Origin: Desulfarculaceae bacterium
Lineage (GTDB): Bacteria; Desulfobacterota; Desulfarculia; Desulfarculales; Desulfarculaceae
DNA length: 33,945 nt
Direction of reading: 5' to 3'
NCBI GenBank assembly: GCA_027067385.1
Contig: JAMOVV010000119.1
Coordinates: forward strand, 1 to 33,945
In this document: positions 24,171 through 32,267 of the stretch, in pieces
Layout of the letters: each line of letters starts with the position of its first letter
Numbering within the stretch: position 1 is the first letter of the stretch
The notes under the pieces: model-generated
Databases searched by the model: none
What the model saw: only the letters and a program-made list of their open reading frames with translations
What the model was told of the DNA's origin: nothing
Program-made: the position numbers and the translations under genes

Positions 24171-25337
24171 CTAGTCCCCCAGCTTCACCGCTCCCTCGGT
24201 GGCCAGTCGCTCTATCTCGGCCGGGTCGTAGCCCAGCCCATCCAGGATGGGGCGGGTGTGCTGGCCCAGGCCGGGAGGGGGACGGTGCCGGCCATGGGCC
24301 AGGTTGCGCAGCAGGGGGGCGCCCTGGCGCAGCGCTCCCCGGCGCGGGTCAGGCAGGGACCATACCAACTGGTGGGCGCGGGCCTGGTCCCCGGCCTCGG
24401 CCTCGGCCGGGGTGAGCACCGGGTCTAAGCAGCAGTCCACCCGCTGGCCGAAGTCGTCCCAATAGGTCAGATCGCGGCCGGCGATGATCCGGGCCACCTC
24501 GGCGGCGGCCGCGGGGTCGAATTGGCGCTCGGCCAGCTCGGGACGCCCCACTTCCTGGATAAAGGCCCGCCAAAACTTGGGCTCCAGGGCGGCCAGCACC
24601 ACGTGGCGGCCATCGGCGGTGCGGTACAGGCGGTAGCAGGGATAGCGGCCGCCGAGCCCCAGGCCGCCGGGCTCGGGGTCCTCGCGGCCGGCCGCCGCCG
24701 CCGACAGGGCAAAGGCCCCCAGGCTAAACAGGGAATCGGCCATGGCCACGTCCACCAGGCGGCCTTGGCCGGTGCGCTGCCGCTGGATAAGCGCCGCCAG
24801 GATACCCACCGCCGCCGGCAGGGCCCCGCCAGCCAGGTCGGCCACCTGCAGCGCCGGCAGGGCCGGGTCGCCGCCGGGGTCGCCGGTGGGGTACAACAGG
24901 CCGGAGCGGGCCAGGTAGCCGGCGTCGTGCCCGGCGGACCCGGCCCGCGGACCCTCCTGGCCATAGCCGCTGATGGAGGCCTGGATCAGGGCCGGGAAAC
25001 GCCGGCTCATGTCTTGGTAGCCCAGGCCCAGGCGGGCCATCACCCCGGGACGGAACCCCTCCAGCCAGACGTCGTAGCCGGCGGCCACCAGGCGCTCGAT
25101 CACCCGGCGGGCCTCCGGGTGTTTGAGGTTCAGGGCCAGGGAACGCTTGGAGCGGTTCACGGCCAGGAAATAGGGCGAGTCGTCTTGCTGGTCCTGCAAA
25201 AACCCCCGGGAAGGGTCCCCGCCGGCCGGGTTTTCTATCTTGATGATCTCGGCTCCCAGGTCGGCCAGGAGCATGGAACAATAGGGCCCCGGGAGATTGT
25301 AAGTAAAGTCCAAAACCTTGACTGAACTAAGCGGCAT
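24171..25337 (-). CDS. CaiB/BaiF family protein, alpha-methylacyl-CoA racemase-like
   Basis: The 388-aa protein begins SVKVLDFTYNLPGPYCSMLLADLGAEIIKIE, the family's N-terminal Rossmann segment. FLAVNRSKRSLALNLKHPEA and LIQASISGYGQEGPRAGSAG follow. GHDAGYLARSGLL contains His137 and LQVADLAGG contains Asp167. Their 30-residue spacing equals that of the catalytic His126/Asp156 pair of mycobacterial alpha-methylacyl-CoA racemase, so a racemase is more likely than a formyl-CoA transferase. Such enzymes epimerise 2-methylacyl-CoA thioesters in branched-chain degradation. ATG 25337 follows GGAGGGTCTAGT; the in-frame extension upstream is rejected. It is convergent with the phosphatase gene and divergent from aprBA. 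Confidence 0.88.
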   Translation of the reverse strand: MPLSSVKVLDFTYNLPGPYCSMLLADLGAEIIKIENPAGGDPSRGFLQDQQDDSPYFLAVNRSKRSLALNLKHPEARRVIERLVAAGYDVWLEGFRPGVMARLGLGYQDMSRRFPALIQASISGYGQEGPRAGSAGHDAGYLARSGLLYPTGDPGGDPALPALQVADLAGGALPAAVGILAALIQRQRTGQGRLVDVAMADSLFSLGAFALSAAAAGREDPEPGGLGLGGRYPCYRLYRTADGRHVVLAALEPKFWRAFIQEVGRPELAERQFDPAAAAEVARIIAGRDLTYWDDFGQRVDCCLDPVLTPAEAEAGDQARAHQLVWSLPDPRRGALRQGAPLLRNLAHGRHRPPPGLGQHTRPILDGLGYDPAEIERLATEGAVKLGD

Positions 25338-25538
25338 ACTAGACCCTCCGGCAGTCGGTGCGGCTGCCCCAACATAGCCCTGGCAGCCCCTGGGGGTCAA
25401 ATTGCGGTACACAAAAAACGGCCAAATGAATGCCTTGAATAAACAAGATATTAACCGCCGGGGCCTGGGCCGGGTCGGCGGGGCGTATACCGTGGACCAA
25501 CCCGGGCGGGGAGCTTGTGACGAAGGGAGCATTTTTAC

Positions 25539-25568
25539 TTGACAAGGCAGGTGGGACTAAGTTAGAAA
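25539..25568 (+). promoter_or_regulatory. Candidate promoter of aprBA
   Basis: A perfect TTGACA (25539-25544) is followed after 18 bp by TAGAAA (25563-25568, 4/6). It is the best sigma70 match in the 616-bp gap before aprB. If used, the mRNA would have a 5' leader of about 380 nt. Confidence 0.5.
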
Positions 25569-25658
25569 GGCATGAATTTTCCAAATCTGGCAAAGGATGT
25601 GGGCACCTGAACCCGCCGGGATACAACAGAACGCGGGCGCGGACGGTAGCCGAGTAAA

Positions 25659-25701
25659 GTAGCTTAAGGCTACAATGCCAGGGCCCGATGTGAATTCGGG
25701 C
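25659..25701 (+). promoter_or_regulatory. Two hairpins in the aprB leader
   Basis: GTAGC-TTAAG-GCTAC (25659-25673) and GCCCGA-n7-TCGGGC (25683-25701) are perfect inverted repeats 9 bp apart. They fall inside the predicted 5' leader and may be RNA structure or operators. They match no riboswitch I recognise. Confidence 0.4.
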
Positions 25702-25760
25702 ACAAAATGAGACCAGCGGCTCGCGGCGCGGAGCGCGCCCGGGCCTGGACTGTCGAAGGT

Positions 25761-25865
25761 ACGGGCAAGAAGGAGGTGCTTAAGGGAGCAGAAGACGAGC
25801 AAGCCTTTTTTGGTACGGCGAGTCTTTCTGGCTTAAAGACGGGCAAGTCTTTCTTGCTTAAAAAG
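25761..25865 (+). repeat. Degenerate four-copy repeat in the aprB leader
   Basis: Units begin at 25761, 25795, 25815 and 25839. The consensus is ACGGGCAAG-n7-TGCTTAA; the first and last copies share it exactly, and the second is the most diverged and shortest. The last unit contains the hairpin GCAAG-TCTTT-CTTGC. The first contains AAGGAGGTG, a near-perfect ribosome binding sequence with no start codon at working distance. The array ends about 90 bp before aprB. A 63-codon frame crosses it (25707-25898) but has no ribosome binding site. Confidence 0.55.
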
Positions 25866-25953
25866 TTGACCCCGGGTCTCCGGGGGAAAATTGGTTAGGT
25901 ATTTGGTAACCGGTTGGAATAGAAACAACCATACTTCGAGACGGAGGAACTTA

Positions 25954-26409
25954 ATGCCAAGTTTCGTAATCGTTGAAAAGTGCGATGGATGCAAAGGTCA
26001 AGATAAGACCGCTTGCATGTACATCTGCCCCAACGACCTTATGCTGCTGGACAAGGACGGCTCCATGGGTTACGGGGAGATGAAGGCTTTTAACCAGGAT
26101 CCTTCCATGTGCTGGGAGTGCTACAACTGCGTGAAGATCTGCCCCCAGCAGGCCATTGACTGCCGCGGCTACGCCGACTTCGTGCCCATGGGCGCCAGCG
26201 TGGTGCCGCTGCGCGGCTCTTCTGACATTATGTGGACCGTTAAGTTCCGCGACGGTTCCGTGAAGCGGTTCAAGTTCCCCATCCGGACCACGGCTGAGGG
26301 CGCTGCCGAGCCTCTTGGCGGCTACGATGAGGGTAGCGGCGACATCAACTCCATGGAGCTGATGACCGAGCCCAAATCTTGTGGTCAGGACACGCTGCCC
26401 ACCATCTAG
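25954..26409 (+). CDS. aprB: Adenylylsulfate reductase beta subunit
   Basis: The 151-aa ferredoxin-like subunit passes electrons to the FAD of AprA. Cluster I ligands are C10, C13, C21 (in the AprB-type spacing CDGCKGQDKTAC) and C63; cluster II ligands are C25 with C53, C56 and C59 (CWECYNCVKICP), or the equivalent exchange. The segment CPNDLMLLDKD is typical of AprB. The C-terminal third (from about 88, SSDIMWTVKFRDGSVKRFKF) is the beta-sheet and tail that embraces AprA. The enzyme reduces APS to sulfite and AMP in the cytoplasm. ATG 25954 follows a strong GGAGGAACTTA. Codon choice in aprBA is visibly less G+C-extreme than in neighbours (many GGT, CGT and GTT), as expected for very highly expressed genes. 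aprA follows after 47 bp. Confidence 0.96.
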   Translation: MPSFVIVEKCDGCKGQDKTACMYICPNDLMLLDKDGSMGYGEMKAFNQDPSMCWECYNCVKICPQQAIDCRGYADFVPMGASVVPLRGSSDIMWTVKFRDGSVKRFKFPIRTTAEGAAEPLGGYDEGSGDINSMELMTEPKSCGQDTLPTI

Positions 26410-26456
26410 GGTTGGTGCGCGACCATCTCACCTCGATTCGGAGGAGGAAATAAAAC

Positions 26457-28325
26457 ATGGAAAATTGGGAAACCGTACAGGTTACCACCGACGTGCTGAT
26501 CTGCGGCGGCGGTATGTCCGCTTGCGGCGCCGCCGTTGAGGCTGCTTACTGGGCCAAGAAAAACGGCCTGAAGGTCACCCTGGTCGACAAGGCCACCCCG
26601 GTGCGTTCCGGCGCCGTGGCCATGGGTCTTTCGGCCATCAACGAGTACATCGGCTATGCCGCCGGTGAGAACACCCTCGAGGACTACGTCCGCTACGTCC
26701 GCCAGGACCTGATGGGCATCAGCCGCGAGGACCTGGTCTACAACATCGCCCGTCACGTTGACAGCTCGGTGCATCTGTTCGAGAAGTGGGGTCTGCCCAT
26801 CTGGACCGATGAGAACGGCAAGTACGTCCGTGAGGGTCGTTGGCAGGTCATGATCAACGGCGAGTCCTACAAGGTCATCGTGGCTGAGGCCGCCCTCAAC
26901 GCCATGGCCGAGGCCGGCTTCGAGGTCTACGAGCGTGTGTTCATCGTCGGTCCGATCATGGACGGCGACCGCATCGCCGGGGCCTACGGCTTCAGCACCC
27001 GCGAGAACAAGTTCTACGTATTCAACGCCAAGGCCGTCTACGCCGGCATGGGCGGCGCGGTGCACGTGTTCCGTCCGCGGTCCACCGGTGAAGGTCTGGG
27101 CCGTAGCTGGTATCCGCCCTTCAACAGCGGCGCCACCACCTACTTCACCCTCACCGCCGGCGCCGAGCAGACCTGCCAGGAGATTCGCTTTATCCCGGTG
27201 CGCTTCAAGGATGCCTATGGTCCGGTGGGCGCCTGGTTCCTGCTGTTCAAGTCCCGCGCCACCAGCGCGGTGGGCGGCGAGTACATGGCGGTGCGCAAGG
27301 ACGAGCTCAACAACTGGGCTCCCTACGGCCTGGCCAAGCCGATCCCGGCCAACCTGCGTAACTACCTGGGTATGCTCGACACCGACGAGGGCCTGGGGCC
27401 GCTATACATGGAGACCGCCGAGGCCATCCAGAACCTGGCCGAAGCCTACAAGGACGACCAGAAGGCCTTCAAGAAGAAGATGAAGGAGCTCGAGAGCGAG
27501 GCTTGGGAAGACTTCCTGGACATGACCGTGAGCCAGGCCATCCTCTGGGCCGCCAACAACATCTACCCCGAGCAGAGCCGCTCGGAGATCGCCGCTTGCG
27601 AGCCCTACTTCATCGGCTCCCACTCCGGCGGTTCCGGTGCCTGGGTTTCGGGTCCCGAAGACCTCGACACCCCCTACAAGTGGGGTTACGGCAACATGAC
27701 CACGGTCAAGGGCCTGTTCACCGCGGGTGACGGTTCCGGCGCCTCCAGCCACAAGTTCTCCTCCGGCTCCCACGCCGAGGGTCGTTGGGCTGGCAAAAAC
27801 GCCGTGAAGTTCGCCCTGGAAAACGCCGACCTGCCGAGCATCGGTGACGTCGAGGCCCTCAAGGAGGCGACCTTCGCCCCCATGAAGCGCTTCGAGGAGA
27901 ACAAGGGCTACACCACCGATCCCAACATCAACCCCAACTACATCCGTCCCATGCAGTTCATGTTCCGCCTGCAGAAGCTGATGGACGAGTACGCCGGTGG
28001 CGTGTCCAGCGCCTTCAAGACCTCCATCGCCCTGTTGGAGCGTGGCCTGGAGCTGCTGGAAATGCTCAAGGAAGACTCCGAGAAGCTGGGCGCCGAGACC
28101 GCCTACGAACTGGAGCGTTGTTGGGAGAACATCCACCGCATGTGGCAGGCCGAGGTTCACATCCGGACCATCATCTTCCGCGAGGAGACCCGTTGGCCGG
28201 GCTACTACTTCCGGGCCGACACTCCCAAGATGGACGAGGAGAACTGGAAGGTCTTTGCCAACTGCGTGTACAAAGACGGCAACTGGGAATTCTTCAAGCG
28301 CGAGATTCACGCTCTGTGCGACTAG
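26457..28325 (+). CDS. aprA: Adenylylsulfate reductase alpha subunit
   Basis: The 622-aa flavoprotein is the catalytic subunit of APS reductase and belongs to the fumarate reductase family. The FAD-binding N-terminus is DVLICGGGMSACGAAVEAA (glycines 17-24), followed by VDKATPVRSGAVAMGLSAIN. The AprA blocks RFIPVRFKDAYGPVGAWF (about 244-261) and PYFIGSHSGGSGAWVSGPED are present. His389 in the latter probably corresponds to the active-site His398 of the Archaeoglobus enzyme. The late block FTAGDGSGASSHKFSSGSHA closes the FAD site. Length matches other AprA proteins. GGAGGAAATAAAAC precedes the ATG. A strong intrinsic terminator follows 18 bp after the stop, so most transcripts should end before qmoA. 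No frameshift or missing segment is seen. Confidence 0.97.
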   Translation: MENWETVQVTTDVLICGGGMSACGAAVEAAYWAKKNGLKVTLVDKATPVRSGAVAMGLSAINEYIGYAAGENTLEDYVRYVRQDLMGISREDLVYNIARHVDSSVHLFEKWGLPIWTDENGKYVREGRWQVMINGESYKVIVAEAALNAMAEAGFEVYERVFIVGPIMDGDRIAGAYGFSTRENKFYVFNAKAVYAGMGGAVHVFRPRSTGEGLGRSWYPPFNSGATTYFTLTAGAEQTCQEIRFIPVRFKDAYGPVGAWFLLFKSRATSAVGGEYMAVRKDELNNWAPYGLAKPIPANLRNYLGMLDTDEGLGPLYMETAEAIQNLAEAYKDDQKAFKKKMKELESEAWEDFLDMTVSQAILWAANNIYPEQSRSEIAACEPYFIGSHSGGSGAWVSGPEDLDTPYKWGYGNMTTVKGLFTAGDGSGASSHKFSSGSHAEGRWAGKNAVKFALENADLPSIGDVEALKEATFAPMKRFEENKGYTTDPNINPNYIRPMQFMFRLQKLMDEYAGGVSSAFKTSIALLERGLELLEMLKEDSEKLGAETAYELERCWENIHRMWQAEVHIRTIIFREETRWPGYYFRADTPKMDEENWKVFANCVYKDGNWEFFKREIHALCD

Positions 28326-28343
28326 TTTCCATGCCATGACCTG

Positions 28344-28383
28344 AAAAACTCCAGGCGCCTTACGTGGGCGCCTGGAGTTTTTT
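28344..28383 (+). terminator. Strong intrinsic terminator after aprA
   Basis: ACTCCAGGCGCC (28348-28359) and GGCGCCTGGAGT (28367-28378) form a perfect 12-bp stem with a 7-nt loop. It is extended by A-T pairs and followed by a run of T to 28383. It separates aprBA from qmoAB at the transcript level. Confidence 0.93.
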
Positions 28384-28503
28384 GAAATCTCCCGGAGCGC
28401 TGGGTCGCCCCGGGAGGGGACCAAGCCCTGAACCTGGCAGGACCGCGGGCCGCCAGCCAACCTAAAAGGCAAGGCGGCGGCAGGCCTACTCTTTGCTGGA
28501 CTA

Positions 28504-28540
28504 GCGGCGCTCTTAAAGGTATGTTGAGAGGCGCGCCGCC
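28504..28540 (+). other. Imperfect G+C-rich hairpin between aprA and qmoA
   Basis: GCGGCGC-TCT (28504-28513) can pair with AGA-GGCGC-GCCGC (about 28526-28539) with one bulge. It lies in the 308-bp apr-qmo gap upstream of the better hairpin at 28596. No clear -35/-10 pair for qmoA was found in this gap. Confidence 0.3.
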
Positions 28541-28595
28541 GGACCCGAACAAGGGGCGGGGCCGGGCCTGCCGAGATCATTAAAGCTGTTTACGC

Positions 28596-28632
28596 GTCGG
28601 GACAGGGCCTTGTGGCAAGGCGTTGCCCCGAC
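28596..28632 (+). promoter_or_regulatory. Extended hairpin in the qmoA upstream region
   Basis: GTCGGG-a-CAG-g-GCCTTG (28596-28612) pairs with CAAGGC-g-TTG-c-CCCGAC (28616-28632) around a TGG loop: 15 pairs interrupted by two symmetrical one-base mismatches. It ends 59 bp before ATG 28692. A small second dyad, CGGGT...ACCCG (28656-28676), abuts the ribosome binding site GGAGGTG and could control access to it. No T-run follows. It is not a riboswitch class I recognise. Confidence 0.5.
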
Positions 28633-28691
28633 CGGTGAAATGAAGGGCGGGCGACCGGGTGCGAAAGTAATACCCGTTGGAGGTGTCAAAA

Positions 28692-29948
28692 ATGACGGAT
28701 CAGGACCAAGCGAGCCGACCGATTGTCGTGGTTGGCGGGGGCATGAGCGGTCTTACCGCTGCCCTGGAGGCTGCGGAGGCTGGTCAAGAGGTGGTATTGG
28801 TTGAGAAGAATCCCTACCTGGGTGGCCGCGTGGCCCAACTCAACCAGTATTTTCCCAAGCTCTGTCCGCCCTACTGCGGCCTGGAGATTAACTTCAGGCG
28901 GATTCGCGCCAATGAGCTGATTACCATCTATACCTTGGCCGAGGTCACCTCGGTTCAGGGCGCGGCCGGCGACTACCAGGTGACCATCAAGCAGTCACCG
29001 CGCTATGTCAACGACAAGTGCACGGCCTGCGGCAAATGCAGCGAGGCGGTTGAGGCCACTATCCCCAATCCCTTTAATTACGGGATGGACCAGATCAAGG
29101 CGGCCTACTTGCCCCACGACCTGGCCTTCCCCCAGCAGTATGTCATCGATCCTTCCATCGCCGCCGGCCAAGAGGGCAAGAAGGCCGCCGAGGCCTGCCC
29201 CTACGGCGCGGTGGACCTGGACGATCAAGGCCAGGAGCTCACGGTGCAGGCCGCGGCGGTGGTATGGGCCGCGGGGTGGACCCCTTACGACGCCAGCAAG
29301 CTGGAGACCTACGATTTCGACCAGCATCCCAACCTGGTGAGCAACGTGCAGATGGAGCGCCTGGCGGCCTTCAACGGCCCCACCGGCGGCAAGATACTGC
29401 GTCCCAGCGACGGCCAGGCCCCGTCCAAGGTGGCCTTTATCCAGTGCGCCGGCAGCCGGGACGAAAACCACCTGGCTTTCTGCTCCACCGTCTGCTGCCT
29501 GGCCAGCCTCAAGCAGTGCACCTACGTGCGCGAGCAACTGCCCGAGGCCACGGCCACCGTCTACTTCATCGATATCCGGGCCATGGACCGCTACGAGGAT
29601 TTCTACAGCAAGGTGAAGCAGGACGAAGGCGTTAAATTTGTCAAGTCCAAGATCGCCCGCATCGAGGCCGGCGAAAACGGGAACTTGATTCTGGAAGGCG
29701 AAAACACCGCCACCGGCGAAAAATTCAAGGCCGAGCACGACCTGGTGGTCTTGGCCACCGGCATGCAGCCCAACACCGACCTGGCCAAGGTGCCCGGCGG
29801 CGAAGTGGTCTATGACGATTATGGCTTCATGCAGGCGGCCTCCGGCGTGATCGGGGCGGGCTGCGTGAAGTCGGCCTCCAACGTGGCCACCTGCGTACAG
29901 GAGGGCACGGCGGCCGCGCTTAAAGCCATTCAGGCGGCGAGGAGGTAG
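28692..29948 (+). CDS. qmoA: Quinone-interacting oxidoreductase subunit A (HdrA-like flavoprotein)
   Basis: The 418-aa soluble protein is related to the flavin-binding HdrA subunit of heterodisulfide reductase. It has the FAD fingerprint IVVVGGGMSGLTAALEAAEAG (residues 11-31) with VEKNPYLGGRVAQL, then C58 and C62 in LCPPYCGLE. A [4Fe-4S] set is C110, C113, C116 and C169 (CTACGKC ... ACPYGAVDL). The HdrA hallmark FIQCAGSRDENHLAFCSTVCC and a C-terminal FAD-closing block (DYGFMQAASGVIGAGCVKS) follow. In known sulfate reducers Qmo channels electrons between the menaquinone pool and AprBA. ATG 28692 follows GGAGGTGTCAAAA. qmoB starts 5 bp after its stop. Confidence 0.95.
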   Translation: MTDQDQASRPIVVVGGGMSGLTAALEAAEAGQEVVLVEKNPYLGGRVAQLNQYFPKLCPPYCGLEINFRRIRANELITIYTLAEVTSVQGAAGDYQVTIKQSPRYVNDKCTACGKCSEAVEATIPNPFNYGMDQIKAAYLPHDLAFPQQYVIDPSIAAGQEGKKAAEACPYGAVDLDDQGQELTVQAAAVVWAAGWTPYDASKLETYDFDQHPNLVSNVQMERLAAFNGPTGGKILRPSDGQAPSKVAFIQCAGSRDENHLAFCSTVCCLASLKQCTYVREQLPEATATVYFIDIRAMDRYEDFYSKVKQDEGVKFVKSKIARIEAGENGNLILEGENTATGEKFKAEHDLVVLATGMQPNTDLAKVPGGEVVYDDYGFMQAASGVIGAGCVKSASNVATCVQEGTAAALKAIQAARR

Positions 29949-29953
29949 CGATC

Positions 29954-32212
29954 ATGGATAAGAACATCGCGAGCTATCTGTGTAAGGGTTGCGGCCTCGG
30001 CGAGGCCCTGGACTTTGAGTCGCTGGCCGAGGTGATCGACGAGGCCGGTCTCGGCGAGACCAAGGAGCACGAGGCCCTGTGCTCGCCCGAGGGCCTGGAG
30101 TTGATCAAGGCCGATATCGCCGGCGGCGTGAACACGGTTTGCATCGGCGCCTGCTCCTCGCGGGTCAAGACCGATGAGTTCAATTTTGGACGCGAGGTGT
30201 TGGTGGAGCGCATCTCCCTGCGCGAGCAGGTTCTCTACTGCACCGAGGTGCCCCCGGCCGAGGGCGATGACGTGGAAGAGGGCCAGCTCGACGCCGAGGC
30301 CCTGGAAAACCGCCAGATGCTGGCCGAGGACTACTTCCGCATGGCCGGCGCCAAGGTGGCGGCCAGCGAGTTGCCCGAGCCCTTCCAACTGGAAGAGGAG
30401 ATGGCCACCGATATCATGGTGGTCGGCGGCGGCATCGCCGGCATGACCGCGGCCAAGGAGGCGGCGGCGGCCGGGTCCCGGGTGATCCTGGTGGAGAAAG
30501 AGGCCCAACTGGGCGGCTTCCTCGGCAAGATGGCCAAGCTCAGCCCCCAGAAGCCGCCCTACGCGGAGCTGGAGGACACCGGGGTGGCCGAGCTGGTGGC
30601 CGAGCTGGAGGCCGACGACCAGGTGACCATCTACACCGGCGTGACCGTGGATAAGACCGAGGGCGCGCCCGGCAACTTCGATGTCACCCTCTCCGGCGGC
30701 CAGAGCTTTCGGGCCGGCGCCATCATCCAGGCCACCGGCTGGATTCCCTATGATCCCGAGAACCTCAAGGAAGACCTGGCCTGGGGCACCAGCGACAAGA
30801 TCATTACCAACGTGATGATGGAAGAGAAGGCCAAGAGCGGCGACCTGGCCGGCCTGGACGCGGTGGCCTTTATCCAGTGCGCCGGCAGCCGCGACGAGAA
30901 CCACCTGCCCTACTGCTCGGCCTTCTGCTGTCTGGCCAGCATCAAGCAGGCCATCTACGTCAAGGAGCAGAATCCCGAGGCCGCGGTATTCGTGGTCTAC
31001 AAGGACGTGCGCACCACCGGCCAGACCGAAGACGTCTACCGGGCGGCCCAGCGGGCCGGGGTGGTCTTCATCCGGCGCGACGAGGATTATCCCTCCATCA
31101 CCGAGGAGGGCGGCAAGCTGGTGGTGGAGACCACCGACATGCTGATAAACGACACCGTGCGCCTGGAGGAGCTGGACCTGGTGGTCCTGGCCACCGGTAT
31201 GGTGCCCAACAATCCCAGGGTGGTCGATCCTCCGCTGATCCCCTTCGAGGTGCCCGAGGAAGAGGGCAAGAAGATGATCGCCGAGGCCAAGGCGCAGTGC
31301 GAGGACTGGTCGGTGCTCAACCTGCAGTACCGCCAGGGGCCCAACCTGCCCACCATCAAGTACAAGATGCCCGACAGCCACTTTGTCTGCTTCCCCTACG
31401 AGACCCGCCGTACCGGCATCTACAGCGCTGGTTGCGTGCGGCGTCCCATGCGGGTGGGCCAGGTGGTGGAAGACGCCACCGGCGCGGCGCTCAAGGCCAT
31501 CCAGGCCATCTACGCCACCAGTAAGGGCCGGGCGGTGCATCCCCGCTCCGGCGACGAGACCTTCCCCGAGTTCCAGATGACCCGCTGCACCCAGTGTAAG
31601 CGCTGTACCGAGGAATGTCCCTTTGGCGCCATCAACGAAGACGCTGACGCCAACCCGCTGCCCAACCCCACCCGCTGTCGTCGTTGCGGCGTGTGCATGG
31701 GCGCCTGCCCCGAGCGCATCATCAGCTTCAAGAACTACTCGGTGGGCCAGATCGGCGACATGATCAAGGGCATGGACATCCCCGACGAGGACGAGGAGAA
31801 ACCCCGGGTGGCGGTGCTGGTCTGCGAGAACGACGCGCTGCCGGCCATCGACATGGCCGCCCGCCAGGGCGCCAAGTGGAGCCCCTTCGTCCGCTTCATC
31901 CCGGTGCGTTGCCTGGGTTCGGTGAACCTGGTGTGGATCGCCGACGCCCTGTCGGCCGGTGTGGACGGCGTGATCCTCTTCGGCTGTCGCCGGGGCGAGG
32001 ATTACCAGTGCCACTTCGTGCGCGGCTCGGAGCTGGCCAACGTGCGTATGTCCAAGATCGCTGAAACCCTGCAGCGCCTGGCCCTGGAAGAGGAGCGGGT
32101 GCTGGTGGAGGAGATCAGCATCAACGACCTGGAGAAGATACCCACAGTCATCAACGACTTTGTGGAGACCATCGTGGACGACATCGGCATGAACCCCTTC
32201 AAGGGATTCTAG
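29954..32212 (+). CDS. qmoB: Quinone-interacting oxidoreductase subunit B (HdrA/MvhD-like)
   Basis: The 752-aa protein is of normal QmoB length. The N-terminal part contains YLCKGCGLGEALD (C10, C13) and CIGACSSRVKTDEF. An HdrA-like flavin domain follows with IMVVGGGIAGMTAAKEAAAAG and VAFIQCAGSRDENHLPYCSA. Two [4Fe-4S] ferredoxin motifs lie at C545-C555 (CTQCKRCTEECP) and C575-C585 (CRRCGVCMGACP). The last ~140 residues (VAVLVCENDALPAIDMAARQ ... GCRRGEDYQCHFVRGSELA) match MvhD/FlpD, the electron-transfer subunit of F420-non-reducing hydrogenase. With QmoA it should form the soluble electron-bifurcating or confurcating module serving AprBA. The usual third gene, qmoC (membrane cytochrome b with HdrC-like part), does not follow. 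Confidence 0.95.
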   Translation: MDKNIASYLCKGCGLGEALDFESLAEVIDEAGLGETKEHEALCSPEGLELIKADIAGGVNTVCIGACSSRVKTDEFNFGREVLVERISLREQVLYCTEVPPAEGDDVEEGQLDAEALENRQMLAEDYFRMAGAKVAASELPEPFQLEEEMATDIMVVGGGIAGMTAAKEAAAAGSRVILVEKEAQLGGFLGKMAKLSPQKPPYAELEDTGVAELVAELEADDQVTIYTGVTVDKTEGAPGNFDVTLSGGQSFRAGAIIQATGWIPYDPENLKEDLAWGTSDKIITNVMMEEKAKSGDLAGLDAVAFIQCAGSRDENHLPYCSAFCCLASIKQAIYVKEQNPEAAVFVVYKDVRTTGQTEDVYRAAQRAGVVFIRRDEDYPSITEEGGKLVVETTDMLINDTVRLEELDLVVLATGMVPNNPRVVDPPLIPFEVPEEEGKKMIAEAKAQCEDWSVLNLQYRQGPNLPTIKYKMPDSHFVCFPYETRRTGIYSAGCVRRPMRVGQVVEDATGAALKAIQAIYATSKGRAVHPRSGDETFPEFQMTRCTQCKRCTEECPFGAINEDADANPLPNPTRCRRCGVCMGACPERIISFKNYSVGQIGDMIKGMDIPDEDEEKPRVAVLVCENDALPAIDMAARQGAKWSPFVRFIPVRCLGSVNLVWIADALSAGVDGVILFGCRRGEDYQCHFVRGSELANVRMSKIAETLQRLALEEERVLVEEISINDLEKIPTVINDFVETIVDDIGMNPFKGF

Positions 32213-32238
32213 GCCGGAGCGCTACAACCAAACCAACC

Positions 32239-32267
32239 AGGGGTCCGCCCAACACGGGCGGGCCCCT
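32239..32267 (+). terminator. Hairpin after qmoB, terminator-like without T-run
   Basis: AGGGGTCCGCCC (32239-32250) pairs with GGGCGGGCCCCT (32256-32267) around AACAC, 12 bp with one G-T pair, 27 bp after the qmoB stop. A second dyad, GGGTCCGCC-n6-GGCGGACCC (32302-32325), reuses the GGGTCCGCC arm. Neither has a T-tract, so termination may be inefficient or Rho-assisted. Confidence 0.6.

Noticed and set aside
25338-25532. N-terminal extension of the CaiB/BaiF protein to 25532
   Set aside because: ATG 25337 has GGAGGG at good distance and the family's N-terminus starts there; the extra residues are not family-like.
25707-25898. 63-codon frame in the aprB leader
   Set aside because: No ribosome binding site before its ATG and composition like shadow frames; the 8-codon periodicity comes from the DNA repeat. 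Kept only as part of the leader finding.
29930-32014. 694-codon open frame on - opposite qmoB
   Set aside because: Shadow of qmoB with biased composition and no start signals.
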